Shown one piece after another: positions 11,581 to 23,061 of a stretch of DNA of 64,000 nucleotides (its first letter is position 1; each line of letters begins with the position of its first letter). The DNA comes from Gordionus sp. m RMFG-2023. Its lineage: Eukaryota > Nematomorpha > Gordioida > Chordodea > Parachordodidae. The translations under genes were made by a program, and so were the position numbers. Location: assembly GCF_954871325.1 (NCBI RefSeq), contig NC_088778.1, forward strand, positions 17,573,666 to 17,637,665, in the 5' to 3' direction. The notes beneath the pieces are model-generated. The model saw nothing but the letters and a program-made list of their open reading frames with translations, was not told where the DNA came from and searched no databases.

Positions 11581-13404
11581 ATTATATAATATGTATATTT
11601 AAAGCGAAATTTAATTTTTTTTATGATAAATGTGTTTTTTTAGGTAAATGCAAAAAGTTTTTACAATATTAGGTGACATTAAAATATGAAAAATTTAAAA
11701 ATAACAAATTTGACATTATATAAAATTTTAAACTTGATTTTCGCATTTCAGAAAGTTTTTTAATCATATATGAATTTAAATATATTTTTAAAAGATATTA
11801 ACTATTTTAGTAACTGGGGGCTAGTAGAATCAGGGCTAGTCGAATCAATCAAATTATTCTTACAAATTTGATATATTATGATATATTTATATAATAATAT
11901 AAAATTAGTATTTATTGGCCACTATCATATATTTAAATCGTTTCTTATGATAATACAATAGAATTAGAAAAAAATAAAAAAAATTTATGAGTGTTTTTTA
12001 TTTTGGCGCCAAAACATTAACGGTCAATATCTGGTAAACGGTAATGGTACAAATCAAATTGAAAACGGTACAAATCATTCTCTGCCTATACATATTTTAT
12101 TTTTAAATTTAAATTTTGGGGGTCGGCTGTCCCGAAGCTGCCCCCCCCCCCTATTTTGTTCTTTGAATATCTCAAAAACGGTGAAGGTACAAATCGAACT
12201 GAAAATGCAAATATGCACAAATCGGATACAAATCAGTCCAACTGATTAACCATTAAAAATCTAAAAGTGAGGAGCCAACTTCACGGACCTACAATTTTAC
12301 AAATTTTTTAAAATTCAAACAATGTCATATTATGACTATGAAACATTTATTTGTAAATGGAATATTATATCAATAAAACATTGTCCATAAAAAGATGTGA
12401 TAATATTATTAATTATCCTATTGGAGACTTAATAAACCAATTGAATCTACAAGATCCGAGCTTGGGGCTTGTGAGGGCTAAAATTTACTTTTGCTAGAAT
12501 CAAACTTGAGAAAAAAGTATAGAATATTTAAAATAATATCAACGTATATTTAAGAAGTGTTTGGGCTATTTGAATTATAATACAAAAATACTGGCCATGG
12601 TCTCCTTATCCATAAAATATAATCTATTTGTTTAGCCCAACATTTGTTGAGCATTCCTAAATATATAAATTAGACTTTGTAGTCAAAATAATTGGAGCCG
12701 TAAATAGCAACTCTTCTAAATCTATCATGATGGTTAAAAGAGCTCGGATATGCTAAAAGATACACCATTCGGTAAATATAGCAAAAAATTATTTAAACTT
12801 AGTTATCTAAAAGGAATCTACATAGGGCCAACTAATATCTTTCTAAGGTGATCTTAAACTCATCAAAAACTATAATCTACTATCTGCATACATTTTCCTA
12901 TATTTCCTTAAGTTAATTACACTGTTGTATTCATTTAGTTCAAACTTAATATTATTATTTATGCATCTCATTATATGCGACTTAATCTTTCAGATTTCTC
13001 CCCCCAAAAAAGATTAGTGAATATACTATACCGAACATCAAAATCTATCGTTTAAATTAATGTTTCGGAAAGGATCTAAAAAACAGAATCGAGAATAATA
13101 CCGACTCCTAAAGCAGATTTGCTTTTATTTAGAACCGTGTAGATATTCTGCTAATTTTTATAAATATAAAAATATGGCCTCTAATCAAAATGTAATATCT
13201 TGATATCTTCCTTTCTCATATTATGAGTAAAGAAAAAATATGTTTTTTTGCGTATTAAAACAATGAAAAGGCGAATGTTTTTAGGGTTATATAACATAAT
13301 AAGGTTTGCGGTTGAATCCCCCCTCCTCCCAATAACCTTCGAAAATAAATTTTTTCAATTTTTTATTGCTAATATTTTATTTAAAAAACGGTTTCAATTA
13401 AGAA
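11581..13404. other. AT-rich stretch with a poly-C tract
   Basis: Around 12000-12240 a short motif (ACGGT.AAGGTACAAATC.AA.TGAAAA) repeats two or three times around a C run (about 12139-12151). The rest shows no gene or element end that I can support. Confidence 0.4.
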
Positions 13405-13689
13405 AAAACAGAAGGTCCCAGGTTCAATCCTGGTAAGAAACATAAAAATTTTCAGGTTTTTCTTCGATGACTGATGTGTAAAGACATATGATAAGATAAA
13501 TTTCGGAGCTTAGAGATGACACCCCGGTCACCGACAAGCCTGGACAGCCGGGTGCTAAGGATACTTGTCCAATAAACAAAAATGAAGGAAACAAACAAAA
13601 ATAGGAAAATGAAAACTAGGGCGTTCTCTCCAAGCGACGCGCAGGGTGTAGACCTCCATCTTGTGAAAAGCAAAGTAAAGGTCAAAGCA

Positions 13690-14420
13690 AAGAAGACAAG
13701 GTTAGGTTTGAATATTGGGAACTTAAAGGTGAAGATAATTGGCAAAGAGAAAAATTGATATAGCGTGCATACAAGAGACGAAATAGAAGGTCAGAAGACT
13801 TTAATGATTGGAGGTGGGTATAAATTGTACAATAATGGAATTCTTAGAGATTGGAAAGGTCTCGGCATCATCCTCAGTCAAGATTTAATCTCCTCAGGGG
13901 TAGAAGTTAATAGGATCTCTGAGAGACTAATGAAGAAAAAACTTTGCATTGGTCAATCAATACTACACATCTTTTCGGTATATGCTCCTCAAACGAGTTG
14001 CAAAGAAGAGGAGAAAGATGACTTTAGAGCTATCCTTGATGAAACTGTAATGGAAATCCCTAAGGATGACCTAGTCATAATAGGTGGTGACTTAAATGCG
14101 CATGTGGGAAAAGCAAGAGATAGCTACAAAAAGCATCATGGTGGTTTTGGATATGGAGAAGGAAATAATAAAGGAGAGCATGTACTGAAATTTGCGCAAG
14201 CTTTTGACCTTGCCTTAACCAACATAGTATAGGAAAAAAGACAGTCATTAATAACATATGAAAGTGGTACAAGGAAAACCCAGATAGATTACATGCTAAT
14301 CTCTCGCAGAAGATTAAAAGATGTAATAGACTGCAAAGTCATCCCAGGAGAAGATATCGCCGCACAACACAAGCTACTAGTCATGGATTTACACATCTCA
14401 AATAAATCCACGCAAATGGG
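13690..14420 (+). pseudogene. RTE LINE apurinic endonuclease domain
   Basis: EEP-type endonuclease, which nicks the target DNA. The longest frame (13765-14232) carries SVYAPQTSC and IGGDLNAHVGKARD, the metal and catalytic motifs. Just upstream, in another frame, are NIGNL and AKRKIDIACIQET, the N-terminal conserved motifs. Downstream (14287-14410), QIDYMLISRRRLKD and the IPGEDIAAQHKLLVMD block form the C-terminal histidine region. The domain is thus present in order but split over at least three frames. Confidence 0.88.
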
Positions 14421-14625
14421 GCAAATTAAACACAAATACAAAGAAGGGCATAATAAAATATACAGATTAGCCAAACAGCGAGAAAAGAATTATAGAAATA
14501 TAAACGAAGCTCCGAAAGTAATCAAAAATAAAGATGGAAAAAGAAATAATGAATAGATAGAAAGAATATTTTCAGGAGCTTCTCAACATTAATCCATACA
14601 TGCGACATCTAGATGAACACTCCCC
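14421..14625 (+). pseudogene. LINE linker between endonuclease and reverse transcriptase
   Basis: A lysine-rich segment (HKYKEGHNKIYRLAKQREKN) typical of the linker in RTE elements, ending in a stop before the RT domain. Confidence 0.6.
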
Positions 14626-15573
14626 ATGCAAAACCTTGTACAACCAATAACAGAACAAGAAATAAGCACACACCTCAAGCATATGAAAAACTACAGAGCT
14701 AGGGATTCAGATGATATTTCAATAGAAAGCCTTAAAGTACTAGGAGATGATGGAAAACATCTCCTTACAAATCTGTACAATAAAATACTGGAAAATGAAG
14801 AGATTCCTCAAAAATGGAGGCAGAGCTATTTTGTTCCTATATTCAAAAATAAAGGAGATTCACACAATTGTCAAAATTACAGGGGCATAAAACTAATGTC
14901 ACATTGTCTTAAACTCTACGAAAAAATAATGTAAAAAAGGTTAAGAGACATAATCGAAATAGGAGAGATTCAGTTTGGCTTTATACCTGGAAGATCAACA
15001 ACTTATGCAATCCACGCAATTAGGCAAATGAGTGAAAAATACAGGTAAAAGAACAAAAAGCAACACATGGTCTTTCTCGATCTAGAAAAGGCCTTTGATA
15101 GAATCCCAAGTAAACTTATCTGGTGGGCGCTACGCCAGAAGGTTCGCGAAAAAGATATAAGAATAATACAGGATATGTATATGGGTCATATAACAGTGGT
15201 CCGTAGCACAACAGGTACTTCAGCAGGCTTCACAATAGCCAAGGGAGTTCATCAGGGGTCGGCTCTCAGCCCACTTCTTATTATTACAGTAATAGATGTA
15301 TCATCACAGTCTATACCTCAAACAGTCCCGTGGAATATGATATTTTTAGATGATATTGTGATACTTGCCGAATCCAAGGATGAAATGAAAGAAAGATTAG
15401 TGAGTTGGATAAATATCCTAGTAAAGCACGGACTAAAAGTAAATAGAGAAAAGACGGAGTATATGGTGATAGGAGGAGATGAAACAGAGAGCATTGATAA
15501 AAATGAATGGCAGATATCTGCAATTGAAAGCTGCAAATGTTTGGGCTCCAATAGAGAAAGAGATAAAGAGTAA
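14626..15573 (+). pseudogene. RTE LINE reverse transcriptase domain
   Basis: RT fingers and palm are spread over two frames. 14626-14934 holds the N-terminal conserved region (LKHMKNYRARDSDDISIE, WRQSYFVPIFKNKGD, NYRGIKLMSHCLKLYEKIM). 14935-15060 holds the QFGFIPGRSTT motif and ends in stops. 15067-15573 holds FLDLEKAFDRIP, GVHQGSALSP, FLDDIVILAES and KTEYMVI. The catalytic box reads FLDD instead of the usual FADD, a further sign of decay or drift. The metal-binding aspartates are kept. Confidence 0.9.
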
Positions 15574-15898
15574 AATTAATCAAGGGTGGTTTAAGTGTAG
15601 ATCTTTATCATTGAAGGATAAAATTTACAGTTCTATAGTACAACCAACTATTCTATTGGCTAACCAAAGAATCAGACGAGAGAAGTCTACAAACTATGGA
15701 GATGAGGATGCTGAGGATGATTGCTGGGGTAACAAGAATAAAGTGCGCAGTACAAGAATACTAGGAAGTTTAAAGGTAGTGCCCATTAAGACTAGGATAA
15801 TAGTAAAGAAACTTAGGTGGTATGGGCACACAATGAGAAGGCCTATGAACTACATAGGAAATAAGGTTGAGAGTTTGGAAGTGATGGGCAAACGTTAA
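15574..15898 (+). pseudogene. RTE LINE C-terminal (thumb and tail) region
   Basis: It continues the RT in a shifted frame: QLKAANVWAPIEKEIKSKIN, then WFKCRSLSLKDKIYSSIVQP, then LRWYGHTMRRPMNYIG. The last is the conserved RTE C-terminal motif (W.GH..R....Y). The frame ends at 15898, shortly before the 3' UTR shared with the SINE. Confidence 0.8.
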
Positions 15899-16055
15899 AG
15901 AGAAAGTCCAAAACTTCAATGGGGCCATAAAGTTGAGCCAATATGAAGAAGTATAAATTTGATAAAAGAGATAGTATGAAAACATAAAGTGGAGAGAGAT
16001 ATTGAAGGAGCTTACCACCAGAAAAGGTGAAAGTGAAAAGAGGGAGTAAAAAAAA

Positions 16056-17640
16056 TCTCGAAAGATATTTTTTGAAATTATATAATATAATTTATATTGT
16101 TTAAGAAATTAGATATTTATAAATTTAATAATAAAATTATATTGTTAAAATAATTAGATAGTTAAGAAAAATCTGCAGGCTATTACGAAGCCACAATTTT
16201 TAATATCAATTCGATGTGTTTATTTTTTATTTAATTATACATAAGATTTTAGCAAAATGCTATATAAAATTATGGATTTAAGGGAGGTTATAAATAGGGC
16301 GAAAAATATTGTTGAAATATCAACAAATATCAGAGATAATGTGGATTAAAAATTCTAAGAATATACGAGAAAATAAAAGAAATCGCTAATCCCTTTGGGA
16401 TTGTAATTTTTAAAGCTAGAGTAGTTTCCAGACAATCCAATCTCTTAAATATTGAATAAATATTTTTATTCCCCTTTGAAACATTTTTATTTCAATTAAT
16501 GGAAAGATTTATTCACAATTTTATTTTAAAAAGCTTTAATATTTTTTTGCCGGTTGAGTCTGAATTGTTGATTACACTTGGAACGCGAGAGGATATTAAG
16601 TTTATCAGGATCGTTTGATAAGTTACTTTGTGATGTTTGGTATAATAATCTTGACAGAAGATAGTAACTTTGAGAACAAAAAATGCCTTCTAGTCCCTTT
16701 CCCCTGCCTAATATAAAAACATTGTTTTTTATTTTAGCTACCTTACCGATTATTATTTGCACTAATAAGGTCTTTTTCAACTATAAAAAGGTTAAAAACC
16801 TAAAATAGCACCGGTGAAAACTGTTAAAATAGATTGACCCTATTAAATATTTATAAGGATATTATTCTAGATAAACTTTGATTCTAGGTGAATTAGCCAA
16901 ATCTCAGAGAAAAGTAGACTTCTCCATAAAATTACAATATTATTATAATATATTCTCAGTCATAAAACTTTTATATTGCAAAACTTAATTATAATAAATT
17001 CTTAGTCATAATATTTATATATTTTTTATATTATACTATTTTTAATAAAAGTATTGCATTTGCAATAATAATTATTTATTTTTTGATAGTATAGTCATTT
17101 GTATAAATTGTAATTATTAAATTATATTTTTTTTTTAAATACCCATGTTTGTAACAAGAAACTATAATAATCTGTATAAAATTTCTACATTTTCAAATTT
17201 ATTTTATTGTATATTATCATTAAAATAAATAAATAGTTAAAGGAATGATTTATACTAAAGTATTTTAATAATAAATAAAATCTATAATGAAATTCTCTGC
17301 AAAATTTTGTTAAGTGCAAAAATTTAATTAAAATAATTATTTTTAACATAAAATAAGTTATATTGAGATCATAAAAAATGGGAGGTTTGGAGGGGGGCGA
17401 TTTTTTTTTCATTCTACAGCTATTGGATTGAATTAATTTACAATTTAACATTAAACATTGATAAAATATTCAGATTGATGCTTTCAATCCCTCATTAATC
17501 CTTGATTTGGCCAAAATTTTGTTAGAGTATTTTTTTCATTTATGCTGGCTACTATAGTGGTTAGACACTTATAAATCACAAAATATTGACAAATTTTAGA
17601 ATTGGTATTTCTGACTGTTCACATAAAGTGAACTACTGAA
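16056..17640. other. AT-rich stretch without recognisable gene
   Basis: Mostly low-complexity A/T. 17255-17310 (ATTTTAATAATAAATAAAATC...GAAATTCTCTG.AAAATTTTGTTA) recurs at 48228-48285 inside another element. A less AT-biased patch at 16545-16640 gives a 24-codon frame (LPVESELLITLGTRED...) too short to call. Confidence 0.4.
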
Positions 17641-17985
17641 AAATTAATAATATATAATATTTTTTAGGGACCCGGCCGAAGGTCTGTGAGGTTTGGGGGC
17701 AAAGGCGCAAAATTGTTTTAATCCCCCTATAGATAAATCTTGGCTACGCCACTCTAGACACTAATAAAGCCAAAATATTAGTATATTTTAGAATTAGTAT
17801 TTCCAATGAGCGAATTAACAAAGATGTTATAAAGATAACTACTGAAAAATTTATATTATATTATATTTTTTAGGGACCCAACCGAAGGCAGAAGAAAATG
17901 GGGTTTAAGAGCGAAGGCTAAAAAATTTTTACCTCCCCCCCCACCACATGGATAAATTTTGGCTATTGTCACTACTTGGGAAATA
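17641..17985. mobile_element. Two adjacent fragments of poly-G hAT right ends
   Basis: 17665-17760 (GGGACCCGGCCGAAGGTC ... CCCCCTATAGATAAATCTTGGCTACGCCAC) and 17872-17975 (GGGACCCAACCGAAGGC ... poly-C ... ATAAATTTTGGCTATTGTCAC) are similar. Both end with the GGCTACGCCACT signature of the CAGTGGCGTAGCC hAT group. The preceding bases (AGAATTGGTATTTCTGA.., AAAAATTAATAATATA) also repeat, so the pair arose by duplication. Confidence 0.65.
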
Positions 17986-18526
17986 ATTGTATTTTCGGTC
18001 AAAAATGTATGATGGTATGTTAGTTTTATTATGCATGCATGTTTGAAATTCATCACATTTAGGGTAGGGGGGGGCGAGCAAACATATTACCCCCCCCCCC
18101 CTCCCCCGCTCTTCCCATTGAAATAATTTCTTATTTATAAATAGGATTAAAATAACCATAAAACTTCAAATAAAAGTATAAAAAAAAACATTGAGAAAGA
18201 ACAAAATATATATGATTTACAATGATTTTATTTTTTAAGACCAATATTTATAAGGCATTACTAAGCCATGCAAAATGAGGAAAAAAACACGAAAATAACT
18301 CCTCTATAAATTTTGTTAAACATATTAAAGTATATTATTTATATGATAATTTTATGTTATTGTTGGAAACACATGATGGCTATGATTGAGAAAACTATTA
18401 TTAAATTTAAAATGAAGAATTACATTATGTTATTATATGTACAAAATTTCAACTTTATTTAGTATTATAAAATAATATAAATTTGAATATAAAATAAAAT
18501 GAAATGAAATAAGTTAGTGAATATCG
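17986..18526. other. AT-rich stretch with a G/C homopolymer patch
   Basis: A G run and a C run at about 18063-18115 (GGTAGGGGGGGGCGAGC ... poly-C ... CTCCCCCGCTC) look like another hAT terminus. Frames read through them are artefacts. The rest is A/T-rich. Confidence 0.4.
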
Positions 18527-18618
18527 CGATATATTTTATAAAGGGTCATATGTAGAAATCGCGATATATTTTATAAAAGGTCATAAGTAGAACTCGCTAT
18601 ATATTTAATAAAAGGTCA
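18527..18618. repeat. Short tandem repeat, three units of about 40 bp
   Basis: AATCGCGATATATTTTATAAAAGGTCATAAGTAGA-like unit repeated three times. Each unit contains a small palindrome TATCGCGATA that weakens to CTCGCTATAT in the last copy. Confidence 0.75.
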
Positions 18619-19031
18619 ATTCTAAAATTATAATTATTATATTTAATTTTATAATTATTATATTTAATATTATAATTTATTTAAATTAATTTTTATTATA
18701 TTTTTATAATTATTATTAATATATTATTTTATTTTTCAGGCGCGCACGCAGCGGGGGGGGGCATGGGGACAAATACCCCCCAAAGCCAAAAAATGCAGCC
18801 GGATTTTATTTTTCAAAAATATTATTGCTAATATTAATTTATATTTGTTAATATTTTTCCCATCTCATATATATATTTAATTATATTTATTTATCACATT
18901 CATCTACTAAGTTATTTTATCAATTAATTTCGATTTCGTTTTCCTTGGAGTAATTTACATATTATTTTTAAATTTAAGGGCGTATTATTTATCTAAATTT
19001 ATAGTCAAATAATAATTATCTCTGAAACTTC

Positions 19032-19600
19032 TTGTCCAACAGGGAGAAAGAAATTGCAAGCCTCTCCAACGAGATCGAGTCTCTGCCATCAAGCAGTAAC
19101 AGCTTTATGGAGTTAGAAGAGCCTATTATTAATGCTATTACTGAAATATCAAAGTGGCTTAAAAGAAATATTTCCTCAGAAGCAAGAAAATTATTGAATT
19201 CAATACTTATTCCAAATTTTTTTTCTCATTAGAATGTATTATTTAATTATAAAACTATATGTAATATTTTTCAAAAACATGACATTGACTTGATTAAGAA
19301 GATGAGAATAGCGGAGAGCATTTTATTAGAACTCAAGGAAATTAGAGCTAATGTTGATGAAGAATTTCATATTTTATATGTTATTGTTGAGTCAAAAGCA
19401 GAGCTATACGTGTTTAATATTTGTCTCCCTCGACTTGCAGCAAGCAAGCTTATCGTCAAAACATTAATAGAGGGTCAGTAGAAGAGTATTATAAAACAAA
19501 TGTCCCCTCTCTTAGATACATTTATAACCCAAATAAATAAAAGGTTTTTAATTCATCATGCAGCACTTACTAATCCGCATATATTACTTCTATAAAAGTC
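19032..19600 (+). pseudogene. hAT transposase middle part, broken
   Basis: Two frames, 19032-19232 (LSNEIESLPSSSNSFMELEE..) and 19290-19481 (ESILLELKEIRANVDEEFHI, then NICLPRLAASKLIVKTL), resemble the all-alpha insertion region of hAT transposases that precedes the PR...R..R motif. The YYKTN and PLLDTF pieces just downstream are in other frames. It continues to the dimerisation part at 19750-20283. Confidence 0.65.
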
Positions 19601-19749
19601 TTTCCAACCTTTTTCAGTTGGTGATAGAAAAAAAACATATTTATTAGATTTTTATCATAAAGATGTTAAAATATCTTATGATGCCTTATTAGCTGAATAA
19701 CTATGATTAAAATATTAACTATGGTTGATACAGTTCCAAAAAATGCTAT

Positions 19750-20283
19750 GGATGCTTTGCATTATTTCAAACACATTTTAGATTATATTCCCAATGTATT
19801 AAAATGGTAATATAAATATATTAGCAACTCTTCCCATTAAAACTAATGAGAGAACATTCTCTTTTATAAGAAGAATAACAGAGCCCTGCAGAGGTACCAT
19901 TTGCAGGGCACGTTCCAGATTTTTTTAAAAAATTTTTCACGCCCCTGGACGGGGTTTTTTTTAAAAAAAATTTCAGGTCCGGCCTGAATTTTTCTAAAAT
20001 AAATTATATTTATTATTGATTTTTATGGCTAATAATGGTGATTTTAAATATTTGGTTTTAAAATATAAGCTCGGCCTGGATATTTTTTTTTAAAAATTTT
20101 CAGGCTTAGCCCTGTGGTTTTTTTAAAAAAATTTTGGGCCCGGCCCAGATATGCTTAAAAAAATCTTGGGGGTCGGTCCTACAAGTCTCTGAAAAACATC
20201 TATGAAATACAACTTCTGAAATTAGATTGAATGATTTGGATCTTTTGAATATTCATAGGCATTTAATGCCAAGCAAGAATAGA
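19750..20283 (+). pseudogene. hAT C-terminal dimerisation domain, split by a MITE
   Basis: Before the nested MITE, ATLPIKTNERTFSFIRRITE (about 19815-19878) is the hAT LP.T..ER.FS..RRIK motif. After it, TSEIRLNDLDLLNIHRHL (about 20213-20266) is the following RL..LALLNIH motif. Together they show the MITE interrupted the conserved C-terminal domain. Confidence 0.8.
19879..20191. mobile_element. GGGCC-type hAT MITE nested in a hAT gene
   Basis: It begins CAGAGCCCTGCAG and ends CCTACAAGTCTCTG. The inverted ends relate to the CAGAGACCTGCAG end of the 47133-51298 hAT. The interior repeats the GGCCCGG...TTTTTTAAAAAAA...GGCCTG pattern. 313 bp. The TSD is not clear. Confidence 0.75.
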
Positions 20284-20559
20284 TAATTAAAGAATTAGCT
20301 CAAAGCAATACAATTATTCCTAAGAAACTTTTTGTGTATTAATTTATATTTCCAACATTTAAATTTTTTATACTTTATATATTTTAAAGGCTCAAAAAAT
20401 TCAAATTTCAATTTAGGTCATTTAAGTGATTGATTCATATCGTGGTTGATTCCTAATAAATTTATGCTTAGTATTTTTAATTAACAATAATATTTCTTAA
20501 AAAATTTTATTATACCCCCACCCCCTCCCCTCCAGACCTAATTCCTGCGTACGCGCCTG

Positions 20560-20994
20560 ATTATATTAAACTTCTATAACAGTTATAATAAATTTAGTCT
20601 AATTAATATTTTATTTTATTTATTTTATTTTAATTTTAATTTTATTTATATATTATTTTATTTTACTATTAAAATGTCATTTTATTTAACATCTATACAT
20701 AATATAATTATATATTATTTTTATTAAAAATTAGAAATGCCATATATTCGTACAAGGAATATCAATTATATCTAAAAGAGCAGAGTAGAAAACCAGTAAA
20801 CTTCACCACCTTAAAAAATGATTCAACCCAGTATATCAGCTTTATTGAAAGCCATTTATAAAATAAAACCAATAATTACATAAAATAAATTAATAAGTTG
20901 ATATGTGCATTTATTGCCAAGGGTTTACGCCTAAATTTATTACAATGATGGAAATTTGTATTATTTATATATAATTATTGATATTATATTCTAG
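20560..20994. other. AT-rich interval between two hAT elements
   Basis: No gene or repeat end recognised. Confidence 0.4.
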
Positions 20995-21174
20995 CAGTGA
21001 CCCCTACACTTTTTGAGGGATAGAAGCAGAATACCCCCCTAAAGTACCCCCCCCCCCCCCCCCATTGTAAATTATTTTTTGACACCAATAAATTTCAAAA
21101 ATAATTTTTATTACATCAATATTTATTATAATATAAATATAATGTAAAAAATATATGCTTTAAAAATATTATTT

Positions 21175-22396
21175 TTAAATTAATAATTTAGATAAATTAG
21201 GGGAAGAGAAAGCAAAAGAATTTATAATTTCATCAATATTTAATTGTTTAAATAAATTATTTTCCATTGATAAAATGGTTAAATTATTAAGAAATGGATC
21301 TTTCATGACACTACGAAGTCTTGTTTTAATTTTACTCATGACCCTTTCGGCAGTACATGATGTAGTAGGAATAGTTAATAAATATTTATATAAAATTGTT
21401 AAATTTGGGAAAGCAGAAAAATTTATAAGCAGACGATAAGGTAAAATAAATGAATAGTTTCTCCAGTCTGAATCATTCATCTCAGAATTATTATCATCAT
21501 CAGAAGAAGCTAAATAATGTATTAGTAAAAATATCTTAATTAAATAAATTTACAATTCTCAGAATCTGACAAATCTTCTTTAACCTCTAGGTCACGAGTA
21601 ATAATTACGTCCCCCGTTTTAGCCATTTTATAAATATTTCTAAGCATCAACATTTCCTCAAAAACTTGACTTGTATTTAATTGATAAAATTCACAGATAT
21701 CCTTGATATCATCTTTAACAATTGCCTTTTCCGCCATTCCCTTTGGGGTAAAAAATGATGTTTGACTCAAAAATTTTATCGATTCATTATTAAATCTTTC
21801 ACTAAACTGCATATCAAGTGCAGCATAAAACACACTGATTTTAAAGCTATAATAAAATATTATATTTAATGATGAAAGTATATATATACCTCTCCTTTTT
21901 GGATTGTAATGTTTGAAGTCTTGAACTTTCAAAATCAAAAGGTAAATTTCTCTTCTTTATAAAATCTTGGGCCTTTGAAAAGACATCCAAAAATTCAGTG
22001 TTATTATCAATTTTAGGATTATAAAATAATAAAAGATAATAATTTAAATTATACTTCTCATATTAATCAGGCAATCTTTTGCCAATTGAATTTGATTTAT
22101 TGCAAACCCTATATCCTTCGAAATGGTTTGCAATTTTGTACAAGCCAAGCTTGTTATCAACAATATTTTATCCAAAACACATAGTGATAAAATAAAATAA
22201 AATTTTTCTATTCTATAGACTATAGCACTAGTCATAGTGGAAGTGGCAGGATCTTCAGAATCCTTTAAATTTGCCAAAGCTGCCCTCAAAGCATCATAAA
22301 GTTGGAAAAAATTTACAATCGCCTTATATGATGTTAGCCAGCTTCTATAAATATAAAATAAACATTATATATCAAAACAATTAAGATAATATTACC
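21175..22396 (-). pseudogene. hAT (ZMYM1-like) transposase, C-terminal exons
   Basis: Several exons are separated by short introns. One intron at about 22345-22396 reads CG|GTAATATTATC...TTTATAG|AAGC. A second at about 21843-21890 runs GTATATATA...TTATTATAG, and a third at about 21496-21549 runs GTAAATTTA...ATTATTTAG. Exon products include RAALANLKDSEDPATSTMTS, FYAALDMQFSERFN and, at the end, IPTTSCTAERVMSKIKTRLR plus LNNLTILSMENN, the hAT dimerisation motif. One further intron near 22030-22065 has a good donor but a damaged acceptor. Introns of 45-55 nt suit this AT-rich genome. Confidence 0.8.
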
Positions 22397-23061
22397 GAGT
22401 GGTATTCTTGATGCGTAAAAATCTATGTGATTTTGTCAGTAAATCACTCTGACATGTTTTGAGCACTTCATATCTTTTAACACCATTAAAATATACGTAA
22501 ATTTCGTCTAATATTCCCAAGACATTTCGCAGCTCTTTTACTGATTGGCATAATTGAACAACTATTCAATTTAATCGATGACAATAGCACCAAATAAAAG
22601 CTGCCTTTGGCGCCTCCGCTCTAATCAAAGCCTGCACTCCATTAATTCTTCCACTCATGTTTGAGGTGCCATCATAGCTTTGCCCCACTAGGAATTCGAG
22701 GGGTAGATTCATGGAGCCAAGCTTGGATATTATATTCTTTTTAATATCGAGGCCCGTTGTATTTCCCGTACAATAAATGTCTAATCAGCCTTTCAACGGG
22801 CTTAGGTGTCTCGCTATTTTCAACATATCTCACTATCAAAGCTATTGCTTCTGATTTCGATACATCATATGTGCCATCAACTATAATTGAATAGCACCTG
22901 TTGAATTCAATCTCCTTTTGAATTTTTTTTATAACCATATTTTTCATGGTTTCAATAAGAATATTTATGTTATTATATGATAACAGATTTGAATATAATT
23001 TAGATTTTAATCCCTTAATTTTTTTCTCACTTCTTCTTTCTTCATTATCTTGTATATACAT
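22397..23061 (-). pseudogene. hAT (ZMYM1-like) transposase, N-terminal and catalytic part
   Basis: The first frame (22741-23061) carries FNRCYSIIVDGTYDVSKSEA and VRYVENSETPKPVERL, the DUF4371 signature that holds the first catalytic aspartate. The next (22546-22740, shifted) carries GQSYDGTSNMSGRINGVQAL and IWCYCHRLN, the second conserved block. A TGA follows RLN where the family has a hydrophobic residue. The region continues through SVKELRNVLGILDEIY to a splice donor at about 22396. No zinc-finger N-terminus was recognised upstream of 23061, so that part may be lost or in unrecognised exons. Confidence 0.85.

Larger units (their letters stand above)
13405..16055 (+). mobile_element. RTE-type LINE, decayed, with SINE-like 5' end
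   Basis: A non-LTR retrotransposon with an AP endonuclease followed by a reverse transcriptase, in one direction and in the expected order. Its 5' part (13408-13590) equals the SINE at 4983-5470, including a B-box-like GGTTCAATCC (13421-13430). The 3' end (about 15970-16050) equals the SINE tail and finishes in an A-rich run. The A-box side is absent here, so the copy is 5' truncated or the head is worn. Coding is interrupted by several frame changes and stops, so this copy cannot be active. The wording of the RT (KNKGDS.NCQNYRGIKL, FLDLEKAFDRIP, GVHQGSALSP) is typical of the RTE clade. Confidence 0.9.
18737..20559 (+). mobile_element. hAT transposon with CAGGCGCGYACGCAG ends
   Basis: The termini CAGGCGCGCACGCAGCGGG (left) and CCTGCGTACGCGCCTG (right) are inverted repeats flanked inward by G and C runs. 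The plus strand between them carries scattered pieces of a hAT transposase. The flanking 8-mers are AT-rich and do not match clearly. Another MITE (19879-20191) is inserted into the transposase. The copy is dead. Confidence 0.85.

Noticed and set aside
16526-16780. 84-codon minus-strand frame and a 24-codon plus-strand frame (LPVESELLITLGTRED)
   Set aside because: No splice sites, motif or composition strong enough to support either.
17856-18159. Minus-strand frames with glycine-rich stretches
   Set aside because: The glycines come from poly-C tracts of hAT ends. No other protein feature is present.
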